A stretch of 64,000 nucleotides of DNA from Coenobita brevimanus (Eukaryota; Arthropoda; Malacostraca; Decapoda; Coenobitidae), in NCBI GenBank assembly GCA_032717465.1, contig CM064715.1, forward strand, positions 41,881,159-41,945,158, given 5' to 3'. A program made the position numbers and the translations under genes. Under the pieces are notes generated by a model. That model had not been told where the DNA came from. It searched no databases and saw only the letters and a list, made by a program, of their open reading frames with translations. Each line of letters begins with the position of its first letter. Position 1 is the first letter of the stretch. Positions 24,243 to 34,979 of this stretch are shown piece after piece.

Positions 24243-25629
24243 TGTTCGCTCTTCAGTTTTCTTCTTTGCATCTGCCATGAAGTTTCTTATTTTCTGTCTT
24301 CTCAATTTGTGTCCTTTCTAACAATTATACCACTGAATCTTGCAATATGTTTCAACCTCCATGTGAATCATAATGCTTTTTCAGCAACCCTGGTCAAATT
24401 AAACTTTATCTTAGGTGGCCTCTTCTCACCCTTTCAGTTCCGTCCTCCACTCCATACACCCTCAGACTTTCTCCCAACCATTATTATCTGTATCTGTCTT
24501 AGATCAGTTCCTTGGTCTTTTTGTCCTCTGAAGTTCATTTCAGTTTTGTTCCTAATTTCATCTTCATTATATTAAAAGAAAATCACTTATTTTTTTTCTA
24601 TCACCTATTTCTCTCACTATATTTTCTCTCTTCCTCATAATGTTCAATATACCTGCTTCGAAATTTACTTTTCTTTTTCTTCACTCTCCAATTTCTCCTT
24701 TGTTCTTTTCTGTTCCTTCATTATCTCTGCCAATGTGGTTGATTTATTTTCTTCTTTTACCTGCCATATATTTTGCATATCCTTCATCAGTGTTTATACC
24801 TCCTCTGTTTTAGCATTATTTTCTCATTTGCTTCTCCATAATACTGTATTTCAGTTTCTTCTCAACATCATAATTTCGGTGCTCTGCATTTTCTGTATAC
24901 AGTATTTTTTTTTAGTTCTTCTTCTGCTGACTTTTCACCCTCCTCATTTTTATCTCTTTTCTGTAGCTTAATTTCTGCATCACTTATTTTTCTCATGATG
25001 TCAAAATTGTTAAGTCCCATATCATCATCATCATCATTTGGACCTTTCCCACCCTAGGGCAGGGTGAGGAAACTCCTATATCACAGACATCATTATTTTT
25101 TCTCCAGTGTTTCAGTTGTTGCCAAAAGTGCTTGTGCTACACTACTTTGTAATTGCCTTTTCAAACTTTTAATCCTAGCCAACACATCCTGATAGAAATT
25201 TCACTCCTCACCTTCCAGCACCTGAGTTTCAAAGCCATTGAATTCTGTAGATGATGCTGGGCTTCTAGTCTTGCATATTCTTATATTTATCCTAGTGCCA
25301 TCATGTTTGGGGTTTAGAGATGAATGCCCTGCCATATACTTGTAAACAATGATCACCATAGTTAAGTCACTAAGAATATCCATCTTATAAGCTCAACATT
25401 TTTTTTTTTTTTCCTAAGCCAACCTCACACAAAATTTGTTGCATGGAGACAAAAATGAAATTTTAGACGTACTCCTTGTTTACAATATAGGTGAAAGTTT
25501 GGCTGCGTTAGTCCATTGTGTCCTCTTCACTTGTGCATGCGTGTGTGCGTGCATGAGAGAGAGAGTTTGGGTGGGTGAATAAGGCCATTACAGGGAATCA
25601 GTTACTATGCTGGGTGATACAAATATAAC
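23106..25629. other. T/C-rich intronic sequence with a TA microsatellite
   Basis: No gene is recognised. A (CA)n(TA)n run lies at about 24165-24238. At 25018-25085 a (CAT)n run plus CTTTCCCACCCTAGGGCAGG matches the 3' end of LINE family E (30520-30600), minus orientation. The long pyrimidine bias of 23480-24960 may be a decayed minus-strand LINE linker, but I cannot show it. Confidence 0.45.
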
Positions 25630-25825
25630 CTAGTGATGCCTGGTGGTCTAGTGAGTTAAGGCACTCCAGTTGGATGAAGCCTGTAAAGGTGTTCCATCTG
25701 AAGGACTTTGTGTTTTCATAATGCCACTCAGGGGCAGGTGAGGCTGGTCATCCTTGCCTTAATTGTCGGGACTGAGTAGCCTAGCCCTGGGCTCCGAAAC
25801 TTCTTATTGGGCAGAAATGTGTTGG
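25630..25825 (+). repeat. tRNA-like SINE, + oriented divergent copy
   Basis: The head GCCTGGTGGTCTAGTGAGTTAAGGC (A-box-like TGGTCTAGTGAG) and the body GTGAGGCTGGTCATCC and GCCTAGCCCTGGGCTCC match the complement of the other SINE copies. The B-box region has decayed to GTGTTCCATC. It lies 140 bp upstream of MRPS24 exon 3. Confidence 0.65.
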
Positions 25826-25964
25826 GTGATACAAGGATGAATGATCACTGGATATTAGCCACGTCATTTACTGTAGTAAATAGTGTTAGGAAGATTACAA
25901 CTTTAAAACTAGAAGCAGTGTTCCATGTTGGAACAAGATGAATTATTCTGATTTTTCTTTACAG

Positions 25965-26153
25965 GTTATTATCAAGAGGCAGCACAACATGATTCGGATT
26001 GCTGGAATTGTGCAGCAGAAATTAATCCCACGTAAGATGTACTTCCTCATTGGCTATTGTGAAGAGATGTTGTCATATTGGTTAAAATGCCCTGTCAAAC
26101 TTGAGCTCCAGACTGTACCTGATAAAAAAGATGTCATTTATAAATATATTTAA
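25965..26153 (+). CDS. MRPS24: MRPS24, last coding exon
   Basis: This exon encodes the 62-residue C-terminus and the TAA stop (26151-26153). It contains KMYFLIGYCEEMLSYWLKCP and VKLELQTVPDKKDVIYKYI. These correspond to the [20 protein letters not shown] and LHLQTVPSKVVYKYL end of vertebrate MRPS24. The acceptor is TTTTTCTTTACAG ending at 25964. The ending in a tyrosine-rich VYKY motif is typical of the family. The total of 164 residues and unbroken frames across 24 kb of repeat-laden introns indicate a functional gene in the mitoribosome small subunit. Confidence 0.95.
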   Translation, partial: VIIKRQHNMIRIAGIVQQKLIPRKMYFLIGYCEEMLSYWLKCPVKLELQTVPDKKDVIYKYI

Positions 26154-26524
26154 TGTTAAGCTTGTGATATTAGTCTTTGTGGAATGATGTAATATTATAA
26201 CTTTTTAGTGAATTGTCGTGTACAGTTGTTAATACAAATTTTTAAGATTATTAGTAATGGTTTATAATTAAACTTTATACAGTAATAATTAAATGAATAG
26301 TACAGTGTGCTAGAAAAATGTACAAAACTTTTTGTGGCCACCTTTGTTGTTCAGTTATATATTTTTCACAGTCAGTGACTTGTAAGTTGTACAGTACTAC
26401 AGTATACCTTGTAGCTAGTAGAACAAATAGGTTCATTCATCTCCCTGGTAACAGTACTTAAGAGGGGGTATTGCATGAGAATGGCCAGGCGAGGGTGGTG
26501 GTGGTGCTGGAGGTAGTGAGTCGT
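26154..26524 (+). other. MRPS24: MRPS24 3' UTR and flank
   Basis: AT-rich sequence following the stop. No canonical AATAAA is present in the first 240 bases. The nearest variants (AATAATTAAA near 26283) are weak, so the poly(A) site is not assigned. Confidence 0.5.
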
Positions 26525-26735
26525 CACATCATTTTGTTTTTGATGGCTCCAACATGTCTGCATGTGTCAGCCTTGGTCACCTAATGGCGGGTCTCCATGC
26601 TGCTCGATCTCTGGCAGCCTCCCTATTTAATCCCTCATCCCAGAGGTCACATTAAATGACCTCGTCCTAGGTTTTTTTCAATCTACCTCTCACAACCCTA
26701 TCCCAGCATTAACACTTCTCACTTTCTGTACTAGG
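26525..26735 (-). mobile_element. LINE family A 3' end (right part of an interrupted copy)
   Basis: On the + strand this shows GGCTCCAACATGTCTGCATG and CACCTAATGGCGGGTC, the complement of the family A terminus. It then goes through AACACTTCTCACTTTCTG. The copy continues at 27197 after a 460-bp interruption. Confidence 0.8.
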
Positions 26736-27040
26736 TGGTTAGTGGTGGCGACCATCATCCACTCACTTGATGTAGTGCTGCCTATTTCTTCCTTAACCTT
26801 TATCATTCCTTTTCTGTGGCTGCCCTCCTCTCTTCCTATTTCTCCCATCTTTCCTGTCACTTCTTATTGCTTTCTTTTCCTTTACAGGTGGCGCTACATT
26901 GAGTGACAAGCCAGATGGTTTCCTGTAAGCCAAGAAACCATTTACAGTGCTGGGTTGTAACCATATAGCCAAACCATACGTGCTCCCTATGTGTCAACAA
27001 GTGGGTTGGTGGAGGGTTAGTGCCCCTCCCCGTATAACAT
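26736..27040 (+). repeat. Hairpin repeat inserted in LINE A
   Basis: The core GAGTGACAAGCCAGATGG, stem ATGGTTTCCTG / AAGAAACCATTT (about 26910-26942), GGTTGTAACCATATAGCC and the end GGGTTGGTGGAGGGTTAGTG are shared with the copies at 42820 and 43085. A poly-T of about 15 and a poly-A of about 17 bases follow (27079-27157). Confidence 0.72.
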
Positions 27041-27196
27041 ATAACTCAAAAGAGTACAGACTTTCTGTACTCTTTTTGTTTTTTTTTTTCATGTGAGGAA
27101 GAAGGAACCAAAGGCTGAACCCACAAAATGTTTCATCCAAGAAAAAAAAAAAAAAAACAATACAAAAGAGAGCCAAATTCAAGATTCATTCATATA

Positions 27197-27570
27197 TCAT
27201 CCCCCATCCTCTCCACATGCCCAGACCATCTCAATCCACCTCTCCTCATCACAACACCAATACACTCCAGTTCCATCCTACCCCTCAACTCTTCCATCGT
27301 AAACCCAGCCCCCCGTAGGCCTCACACTCAGGGATGCATTGCACATCCATCTAATCATTGTCATTTCTGTACCTTTGAGCCTGCGAATATCTTCTTCCTT
27401 TACAGGCCAAGCATCAGTATCATACAGCATTACACTCCTAACACATGCTACATACAAAGATCCCTTAGCATGGAGGGAGAGCCGTCTCAATGTCAGGAGA
27501 GGCAACAGCCCTCTGAATTTCTTCCAACTATTCCTCACTTTAGCCACAGAGCTAACTCCAGCCCCAGATG
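27197..27570 (-). mobile_element. LINE family A, C-terminal domain
   Basis: The minus strand is open from 27547 to 27278 and reads LPLLTLRRLSLHAKGSLYVA, CVRSVMLYDTDAWPVKEEDI and RLKGTEMTMIRWMCNASL. These are the family A signatures. Together with 26525-26735 it is one copy split by the hairpin repeat. Confidence 0.85.
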
Positions 27571-27779
27571 TGGAAGAATTGTGTGTATCAACTTTTTCTT
27601 ATTAATTAATGTTGTTGGTACCCTGCTGAGACTGAACCCTTTTAACCCTGTTTTGTAAATATAAATCTGAAGTTGCTGTTACCAAATAAACCACACTGAA
27701 AGAGTTAATGGACAGTATGTGCAGCTCCTTACCTAATTTCCAGGTATTGGTTTATGAGTTGTTGAATAACCCTGGCCTT
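27571..27779. other. Intergenic sequence, nothing recognised
   Basis: A short spacer between a LINE A piece and repeat F. No feature could be supported. Confidence 0.45.
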
Positions 27780-28130
27780 TCTGGCTAAGCAGACCCATCA
27801 ACTGCAGGCAAGCAATGCTCCTGCAAAGTCATCCCATGCAGTGAACAGCTATTCCCTTGCAGCAGACAGAACCTCACTAAAGTGAGGGCCAGGGAAAAGT
27901 GTAGAGGTTTGACTCCTGGAAGGATTCCGCATTTGCGTCTCCACCCGTTGAACAAGGGAACCAAAGGAGGCTCCACATAACCCCAGTATTGGTTACATGG
28001 TTACCACACAGCATTGTTATTGGTTTCCTGGGTTACAGGAGATCATTCGGCTTGTCACTAAGTGTAGAGCCATCTGAAGTGGAAAGAAGAGTACTAAAAA
28101 GTGACAAGAAGGATGAGAAGAATAGGAAGA
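27780..28130 (-). repeat. Repeat F plus hairpin repeat
   Basis: It carries GTCATCCCATGCAGTGAACAG (complement of the F core) followed by GGTTACATGGTTACCACAC and the stem TTGGTTTCCTGGGTTACAGG (about 28020-28045). The order mirrors 11703-12140, supporting one longer family. Confidence 0.65.
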
Positions 28131-28279
28131 GAGCAGGGCAGATAGAAGTAAAAAAGGGAACAATCCATATGAGCTTTGGCTTATGTACTGTACATATTGT
28201 TTTATGTAATGTGATGAGGTACGGTAACCAGTCATGGTTGACTAGACATTAGACCTAGATAACATTACAAAGGCATTCC

Positions 28280-29385
28280 GCCCTTGTTAGCTTCATCTTT
28301 TCATTGTAGGGTCTCCAATTTACTTGCATCCCTTTCTTTCCCTGCTATTTCAGTTCTTCCTCTGCGAGATTCTATGTTTCCGCCTTGGCTTCTTCCTCGC
28401 CCTGTTGTTTGTGATGCCCTGCTTTCTCGCCCAAAGTCCTCTTCCACCTCCCAGGAACTCTATCATCTTTTTATGGATCATATGCGTTGTCACTCCTCAG
28501 CGACCCCAGTGTACACAAACTGCTCTAAGTCTTCTGTGGGCTCAGGTTTTGCTGTTCTTTTCCGAGACCATACTTATCAGATCTGCCTTCCACCAGTTGC
28601 CGGTATTTTCACTGCTGAACTGCTGGCCACTTTACTAGCCCTTCGTGTTATATACCGATCAAGTTTACACACTTTTGTTATTTTCACAGATTCACTGTCC
28701 CGGCCAGCAACCCACTAGTGTTGGAGGTACAGGAATGGTTGTTCCGTATTACCACCAGATTGAAGTCTGTCTCCTTCTGTTGGGTCCCAAGCGCTATTGG
28801 AATACCGGGTAATGAGAGAGTTGATTGCCTGGCATGTACAGCTGTCACCTCTTGCTCTGTCACACCTCGTTCTATCCCGGCAACTGATTATTTCCTGATT
28901 GTTACCCGTCTCCTTGGCCAGCGGTGGCAAGCAGAATGGATGTCCACAACTGATGACAAACTCCGCTCCATCACACATACTGTCACTCCCTGGCAGTCGT
29001 CCTCCCATCGCAACAGGCGTTGGGAAATAGCCCTAGCCCGTCTGCGCCTTGGCCACATGTGGATCACACATGGCTTTCTAATGTCAGGAGGCACTCCTCC
29101 GATCTGTCAGTGTTGCCAGGTTCCATTCACAGTCCACCATCTTTTGCTTGACTGCCCTCAGTTCCACGCCGTGCGCAGACGGACTCTCCCATTCCTTTAC
29201 TCCCTCGGATATCCCCCTACCTTAGCCGATCTTCTTGGCGACTCCCATGTTTTCCATCACACGCCTCATGCGCTTCCTACCTCAAACCCGTATCTTGCCT
29301 CACATTTAGTGTCTACCCTGCCTTCCCCTCTGCTTTTATTGCACCATAGCATACCCGTCATTTTTATGCAGCGGTTTTAGTGCCA
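28280..29385 (+). mobile_element. LINE family D: RNase H and zinc-knuckle C-terminus
   Basis: Two overlapping frames (28284-28718 and 28718-29380) together form the C-terminal half of a non-LTR retrotransposon of the Jockey/I/R1 type. An RNase H domain carries VYTNCSKSSVGSGFAVLF, IFTAELLATLLALRV and FVIFTDSLS, then FCWVPSAIGIPGNERVDCLA. A C-terminal zinc knuckle follows (ICQCCQVPFTVHHLLLDC). A one-base frameshift near 28700 separates the halves, and the first catalytic Asp is Asn (TNCS for TDGS). The upstream reverse transcriptase is absent. The element is 5'-truncated and dead, though the second frame of 220 codons is long. Confidence 0.85.
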
Positions 29386-29407
29386 TATGGTCCTCTTGGG
29401 CTTGGTG

Positions 29408-30332
29408 CTATACCTCATACCAATTAATCTGGCCAGGCATGTATGGCAACACTGTTCCTGCCGATATTCTGATTGGCTGGAGGTGTTTGTTCGATTTCGT
29501 TGTTGCTTAAACCGATACTCTCTTTATTATCAGATGTGATACTGAGTTTGTCAACAAGACAATCGTGAAAAGCAAAAAGAAATCCGATATATACTTAACA
29601 ACAATCAAATTTTCGTAGGAAGATAGAAATATGAGTCAACAAAGTATTAAAAAAGTCCAAGTCGAGGTCAGCATTCGAACAATTCCTTTAAATCTCCGAC
29701 ACTTCGTAATATAACAAAAAATTAAGGAAACCTGCTTAATCTAAGCATTCGTATAACACAAATTTAAATTTTAAGATCAGTCCATACTGTGATAATGAGG
29801 AGATATAATGAAATAGTTTTCCTTTAGCCTACTTTGATTTTCGCAATTTTTTCAAACCTCCCTCCCCGCAGAACTCGTCTTTTCATTAGAATTTTTAATT
29901 ACTCAAAGTTGTGGCACGATTTAAGGATGCGAACTGATCTTATAATTTAAGTGTGTATTATACCAACACTTAGATTAAGCAGGTTTCCTTAATTTTCTGT
30001 TATATTAAGGAGTGTTGGAGATTTAAAGAATTGTTCGAATGCTGACCTTGACTTGGACTGTTATAATACTTTGTTGACTCATATTTCTGTCTTCCTATGA
30101 AAATTTCATTGTTGTTAAGTATATAACGGATTCTTATTGCTTTTGCGATTGTATTGTCGACAAACTCAGTATCACATCTGATATTAAAAAGAGTACGGGA
30201 TTATGGCGTCTGGCAATAGATAGATCAGTTTTAGCAACAACGAAATCGAACAAACACCTCCAGCCAATCAGAATCTCGGCAGGAACAGTGTTGCCATACA
30301 TGCCTGGCCAGATTAATTGGTATGAGGTATAG
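29408..30332. mobile_element. 925-bp palindrome (long-TIR foldback element)
   Basis: The left arm is 29408-29781 and the right arm about 29934-30332. The right arm is the reverse complement of the left over almost its whole length, and the loop is about 150 bp. The ends are CTATACCTCATACCAATT and AATTGGTATGAGGTATAG. No open frame exists inside. The form fits a foldback or long-TIR MITE; TATA at the tips could include a TA target. The right arm carries a small extra piece (30196-30225). It directly follows the LINE D 3' end. Confidence 0.88.
30196..30225 (+). mobile_element. LINE family B tail, about 30 nt only
   Basis: CGGGATTATGGCGTCTGGCA followed by ATAGATAGAT equals the last 18-20 bases plus tail of family B. 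It interrupts the right palindrome arm between GAGTA and TCAGTTTTAG. The left arm at the matching place reads uninterrupted GAGTATCGGTTTAAG (complement). Confidence 0.75.
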
Positions 30333-30499
30333 TCCTTATTACTTACTTACAGAGGCATTAAGTAAGTGGTGGCTTGAGCTGTTGAGGGAGGGGGGGAGAC
30401 TTGCAGAGGTTTATAGTTGACCATGGATGAGGCTAAAACTTAGTAATGTTTGGTGCCAAACTTTCAGTGAAGCTTTATTTTAATATTTGTGATGGACAA

Positions 30500-32240
30500 A
30501 GAAATCTGTTTTGTAGTGTCAGGTCATCATCTTCACCATCAGCATATCATGCAGACCTTCTTTCCCACCCCAGGGTGGGAGAGCCAGAAAAAACTTGATT
30601 GAATGAGATACTAAAGTTTGTCTGGCTGGATGAGCCACACTCCCATTCACTCACTATTCATGCCCTCTGAATCCTGGCTCCACCAGATAGGTAAAAAATC
30701 ATTCCACACATAGCTTCACACTTACACATCTGACAGAGTCTATCCAATGACTGTCAGGTTAGAAAATGGTGCCAAACTCTGGTCATAGGTCTCTCATAAC
30801 ACCATGCATATTTATATTGGACAACCACAGGGACATCATGTAACCTTGTCTCATGCCAACACTAATTTTGAACCATTCGCACAGATGCCCACTTATTCTT
30901 ACACATGTTTCATTACCTTTGTAATAGCTCTTGGTGGCACTCAGCAGTTTACCATCTACACCATACATATTCAAAACCTTCCATAATCCTTCTGTGTTTT
31001 CCTTATCCTATGCTTTTTCCAGATTCTTAAATGGCATAAGTAGTCCTTTTCCACTGGCTATCTCGTTGCAGATATTTGATCCACACATCTTCTACCACTC
31101 TTAAAGCCACCCTGTTTGCTACTCACCAGGTACAGTATTCTGATATATCCCATACTTTTTTTTTTTTTTTTTTTTTTTTTTGAATAATTCTTACATATAC
31201 CTTTCTTACAACACTTGAGATATACACCACCATAATTTTTCACTCATGTCCTTTACCTTTATTTTTGTACAGGGGTACAGTTACAGCTTTTTTCCACTCT
31301 GCTGGTACAGTTTCACTTATCCATACCTTCTTACATATCTCAAACAAACTTCATTCCACTTTCTCCAGTCTGCTTAATCATATCAACATACACCTCAACA
31401 ACCCCCTATCCTCTCCCATTCTTCACCTGCTTCACAGTCATTTTCTGCCAGTGTTATGTTTGTTGGCACTGCACTCCTTCTTTGCACACCACCAAAGACA
31501 GTCATACGTACAGTTGCTCTGCTTCCACCATTTCCATTCATTAGCCTTTCAAAATATTAAAAAGCATCGTTCTCTCTACAAGCAAGTACCGTAATCAGTT
31601 AGGCTCCTTTCAGCACTGTCTCCATTCTCTCTATCGTTTATATTAGTGTGCATATTTATACTTAAAATAGGAGTTACGTATGCATAAGCTTCTTTCCTGA
31701 CATATGCCTTTCAGTTGCCTTCCATTATCATCTTCCCTGGTACAGTACTCCATAATGACCCATTGTATTATCCACAGGATCAGAGTACAACTCACCCATT
31801 CATATCACCCATCACAAACACTCATTAACTGACGGGCATCTCTCCTATTACTCCATCCAGCTGATCCCAGAACCTATCTTTCTCTGCCTCATCTCTGTCA
31901 TCACAAGGCTTATGCAACACTTACTAACTTTTACCCCTTTGAGCAGGAAATTGACGTGCATACATCTTGAGCTACACATTTGTAATATTTCATTTCTCTC
32001 TACCACTTGTCACTCATCACCAATGCAATTCCTTCTTTGCATCCTCTATGCACAGTCATGCCCAACCTTACACATTTCACATCCTCCCATTCTTCCACAA
32101 CACACCCTTTCATCTTTGCTACATCGTGTTATTGCATTGTGCATAGCAATCAAACACGTTCTCTTCCACTCTCTTATTCTCCTCATATGTGCTTCGCAGA
32201 TTCCACATGGCCATACAAACCTGCCCATTTGGTTTGAGCC
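30500..32240 (-). mobile_element. LINE family E, decayed endonuclease and RT
   Basis: On the minus strand the RT is readable as SKQGGFKSGRRCVDQISATR (about 31070-31130) and as YGVDGKLLSATKSYYKGNET then VGMRQGYMMSLWLSNINMHG (about 30790-30970). Upstream on the same strand at about 31650-31830 comes an endonuclease-like stretch (VMGDMNG). The 3' end near 30520-30600 carries an ATC-rich run and CCACCCCAGGGTGGGAG. A poly-T of about 33 bases (31150-31182) interrupts it. No frame is intact. Confidence 0.72.
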
Positions 32241-32639
32241 CTGGGCAGTTACTGGACCTTCCGAGGCTCCCTGAATTTTTTCACATTCTGAACAAGTGAT
32301 TTAAAATTTGCGGAAGCTGGGGGACCCTACTCTTACCAGGAACCTCAGGTTTGCATTCAGAGTTTGAGATGATTGTTTCTGAATAGGGATTAAGTTCACG
32401 TACAGTATTTTGGTTACTGTACTACATGCATTTCATCGTGGCAGCATTAAAAATGCCGTAACGTTATAATTATTACAAATGCTTTCCTTCATCTAACAGT
32501 GAATATTGCAGGTAAATGTTATCATAATTCAGTGGAAATTAACAGGACTATACTTTCAGATATTGTGTGCAATAAAAAAAAATCCAAATTGCTTGAGTTG
32601 AGAGTGAAACTTCAAATAAAAAACAATGGCTCAATCCAT
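32241..32639. other. Intergenic sequence, nothing recognised
   Basis: No gene or repeat is recognised between the LINE E copy and the G-rich minisatellite. Confidence 0.45.
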
Positions 32640-34387
32640 TGATGTGCTAAACCCCCTAAGTAGGGGGATAAGGGTGCTAGATCCCCAGATGGTGTTAGAT
32701 TCCCATAGGGAATGTAGGTGAGCTAGTTCCCAGGGGGGTTCACTAAAGGCTTAACCCCCAAGGGGAAGTTGGGGAGAAAGAAGATCCCTGGGGGGGCTAG
32801 ACCTAGGCAGTGTCCAGGGGAGCTAGACCTTCAGAGGGGGTTATACCGCTCAGGAGGGGTCAAGAGGGCTAGATCCCTAAAAGTTGGGGGGGGGGGAGAT
32901 TAGATCCCCAGAATGTCAACTGGACCCTACAGAGGGTTGTTTCGATGCCAGAGCCTACAGGGGAACTAGATCCTCCATGGTGGAATTGGAAGCTAGGTTC
33001 CCTTCAAGGGGCTAGATCCAAATGGGTTAAGGTAGGGGGCTTGATCTCCAAGGGACTAGACCCCCCCATGAAACAGGGAGGTTAGACCCCAGGGGGAGTT
33101 AGGTGAAGTTAGAATCTTGGGGATCAAAGGGAGTTAGATCCCCCTGGGGGGCTGGACTTCAAGAGGAAGGATGGGTGACTCTACTCTCCAAGAGGGGATT
33201 CAGTTCCTAGACCCTCAAAAGGTGGTTAGATGGCTAAAACCCAGGGGAGGGTCTATCCCAGGGAGGGAGTTAGAATTTACAGTGAGGATCATGAGAGCTA
33301 AACCTCAGTTAGGAGTCGGGAGGTCAGACTCCATGGGTGATCAGGGTGGCTCAACCCCACAAGGCAGATGTCATTGTATCGTTACTAAAGACTACAACAT
33401 GCTGACATGCATCAGCCTTGGTCAGGGAGTCATGATCTCCCAGGTGGGATAGGCTAGACCCACAAGGGAGATAGGCCTCCAAGGAGGGTTAGGGGAAAGC
33501 TTGAACCTCATGGGAACATTAGACTTCCAAGAGAGTTCGGGGTACATCCTCAAGGGGGTTAGGCAGCTAGACTTGACAGAGGAGCATCAGGGTGGGATAG
33601 ACCTCTGGAGAGAGTTCAGGGGGGACTGATCCCTGGAAATGTTTCCGGGGGACACCCCTGGGGGCTCAGAGGGGAATTATATTACCCACTGGGGATCAGG
33701 AGGGATGGGTCAGGGAATAGATCACCAAGGGTGTGCGAGCCCCCACTGGATCGGAAGTTAAGGGATTGCTTGGTCTGCACTGGAAGTTGAAGATTGGGAC
33801 GAGGGGCACACCCAGGGGGAGGGCCAGGGCCCCCCCCTTAGCTCTCTGGGTCCTTTAAAAGTTTATATATATTTATTTTGATAACCGCAAAACATGAAAA
33901 ATTGGCAAGTACAAACAAAGAGTAACACATGAGCCAGCAGCTCTCTAACTCTAAACCTGCATGTGACCTCCCAGTAATTATCGGATTACCTGACCTTACC
34001 TCACTACGGGCCCCCCCCCTTAGAAAATTCCTGGGTACGCCACTGATTGGGATCCCAAGGTGGTGCGGTCTAGGGCTTGACCTTTCTAGGAGGCTAGCGT
34101 CCCTTGGGGGTTAGACGCTTCAGGAAGAGCTAAAGATGGCTAGACACCCCAAGTGGGGATTGGAATTGATAAACCCTCTCAAGAAGGGTCAGGGTATAGT
34201 TAGTCTGCTCAGGAGGGAGGCTGGACATCCCAGTGGGGTCAAATGGGCCTAGGCCACTCAGAAGGGAGTCAGGAGCTAGAGACCCTTTGGAGGGGTTGGG
34301 TGGCAGAGCACCTAGGAGAGAGTCAAAAAGGCTAGATCCAGGAAGATAAAAGGGTGACAGCATCACCTGCCTTCTCTTGCTTCCCCC
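32640..34387. repeat. G-rich degenerate minisatellite
   Basis: Some 1.7 kb is built from loose variations on GGGGGCTAGATCCCCAAGGG and GGGTTAGACC, each roughly 25-45 bp. Each carries a CTAGA or TTAGA core between C-run and G-run arms, so many units are short palindromes. The units are too diverged for a fixed period by eye. It is interrupted by a hAT-like MITE (33800-34044) and a LINE A 3' scrap near 33383-33430. The gypsy element is inserted at its right end. Confidence 0.75.
33800..34044. mobile_element. hAT-like MITE with 8-bp target duplication
   Basis: The perfect 8-bp duplication GATTGGGA lies at 33792-33799 and 34045-34052. The ends CGAGGGGCACACCCAGG and, on the other strand, AGTGGCGTACCCAGG are imperfect inverted repeats of the hAT type. 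At 245 bp it has no coding capacity. Confidence 0.82.
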
Positions 34388-34959
34388 TGTAGTGACCACC
34401 ACCAGTGTCCACTACAACCGTTTCCCCTGGCGGTCCCGAAGACAACATATGCGTGCTCCGGGCAACAACAGCACAGGGGCCCCCCTGGCCGGTGTGCCCT
34501 TCTTGCCCACAGGAGCAGAGCAGGCAACTGTAGCCATACCAGGGAAGTCAGACCAGGGTGAGCATCACCAACTCATCAGCACCTGGTCCAGCTAGCTCAC
34601 CAGCAGCACCAGGTCCAGCTAGCTCACCAGCAGCACCAGGTCCAGCTGGCTCACCAGTGGCACCAGGTCCAGCTAGCTCACCAGCAGCATTAGGTCCAGC
34701 TAGCTCACCAGCAGCACCAGGTCCAGCTAGCTCACCAGCAGCACCAGCACCAGCTTCTCCAGCAATATTTCACCAGCACCACTGGGAGCCGTCATCACTA
34801 CAGCAGATACACTGCACCTGCTTAAGTCTTACAATAAACTCCATAAACTGCTGTTAGGTCCGATGAGTTTCCATTTTCCCATCCTTGCATGTGTTTGCAC
34901 CTTGGTCTCTGTGTCGCAGTTGTAAAAGGAATAAGACAACCAGTGAACAGGGTACTACA
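34388..34959 (+). repeat. 5' LTR of the gypsy element
   Basis: It begins TGTAGTGACCACC and ends GGTACTACA, with the inverted tips TGTAGT / ACTACA. An AATAAA lies at 34833-34838. A 27-bp minisatellite fills 34585-34755. Confidence 0.9.
34585..34755 (+). repeat. 27-bp minisatellite inside the LTR
   Basis: About six units of GCACCAGGTCCAGCTAGCTC + ACCAGCA. Translated, it gives the nine-residue repeat APGPASSPA. The 3' LTR has a related array at about 39113-39255 with fewer regular units. Confidence 0.9.
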
Positions 34960-34961
34960 AA

Positions 34962-34979
34962 TGGTGACCCTGGAGTAAC
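34962..34979 (+). promoter_or_regulatory. Candidate primer-binding site
   Basis: TGGTGACCCTGGAGTAAC starts two bases after the 5' LTR. It begins with TGG, as a site complementary to a tRNA 3' CCA end must. The tRNA was not identified. Confidence 0.6.

Larger units (their letters stand above)
16249..25964 (+). other. MRPS24: MRPS24 intron 2 (9.7 kb)
   Basis: A phase 0 intron from GTAAGAATG to TTTTTCTTTACAG. It carries LINE B copies, a deleted Tigger-like element, SINEs and microsatellites that are listed separately. Confidence 0.88.

Noticed and set aside
25630..25700. A functional tRNA gene
   Set aside because: The A-box-like sequence is present but no cloverleaf can be closed and the B box is decayed; the same head is found in other dispersed SINE copies.
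28017..28235. Short minus-strand frames near LINE D as host exons
   Set aside because: They overlap the dispersed hairpin repeat and lack splice context.
34558..34857. APGPASSPA protein as a host collagen- or antifreeze-like gene
   Set aside because: It lies wholly in the 5' LTR of the gypsy element and recurs in the 3' LTR, so it is a minisatellite translation.
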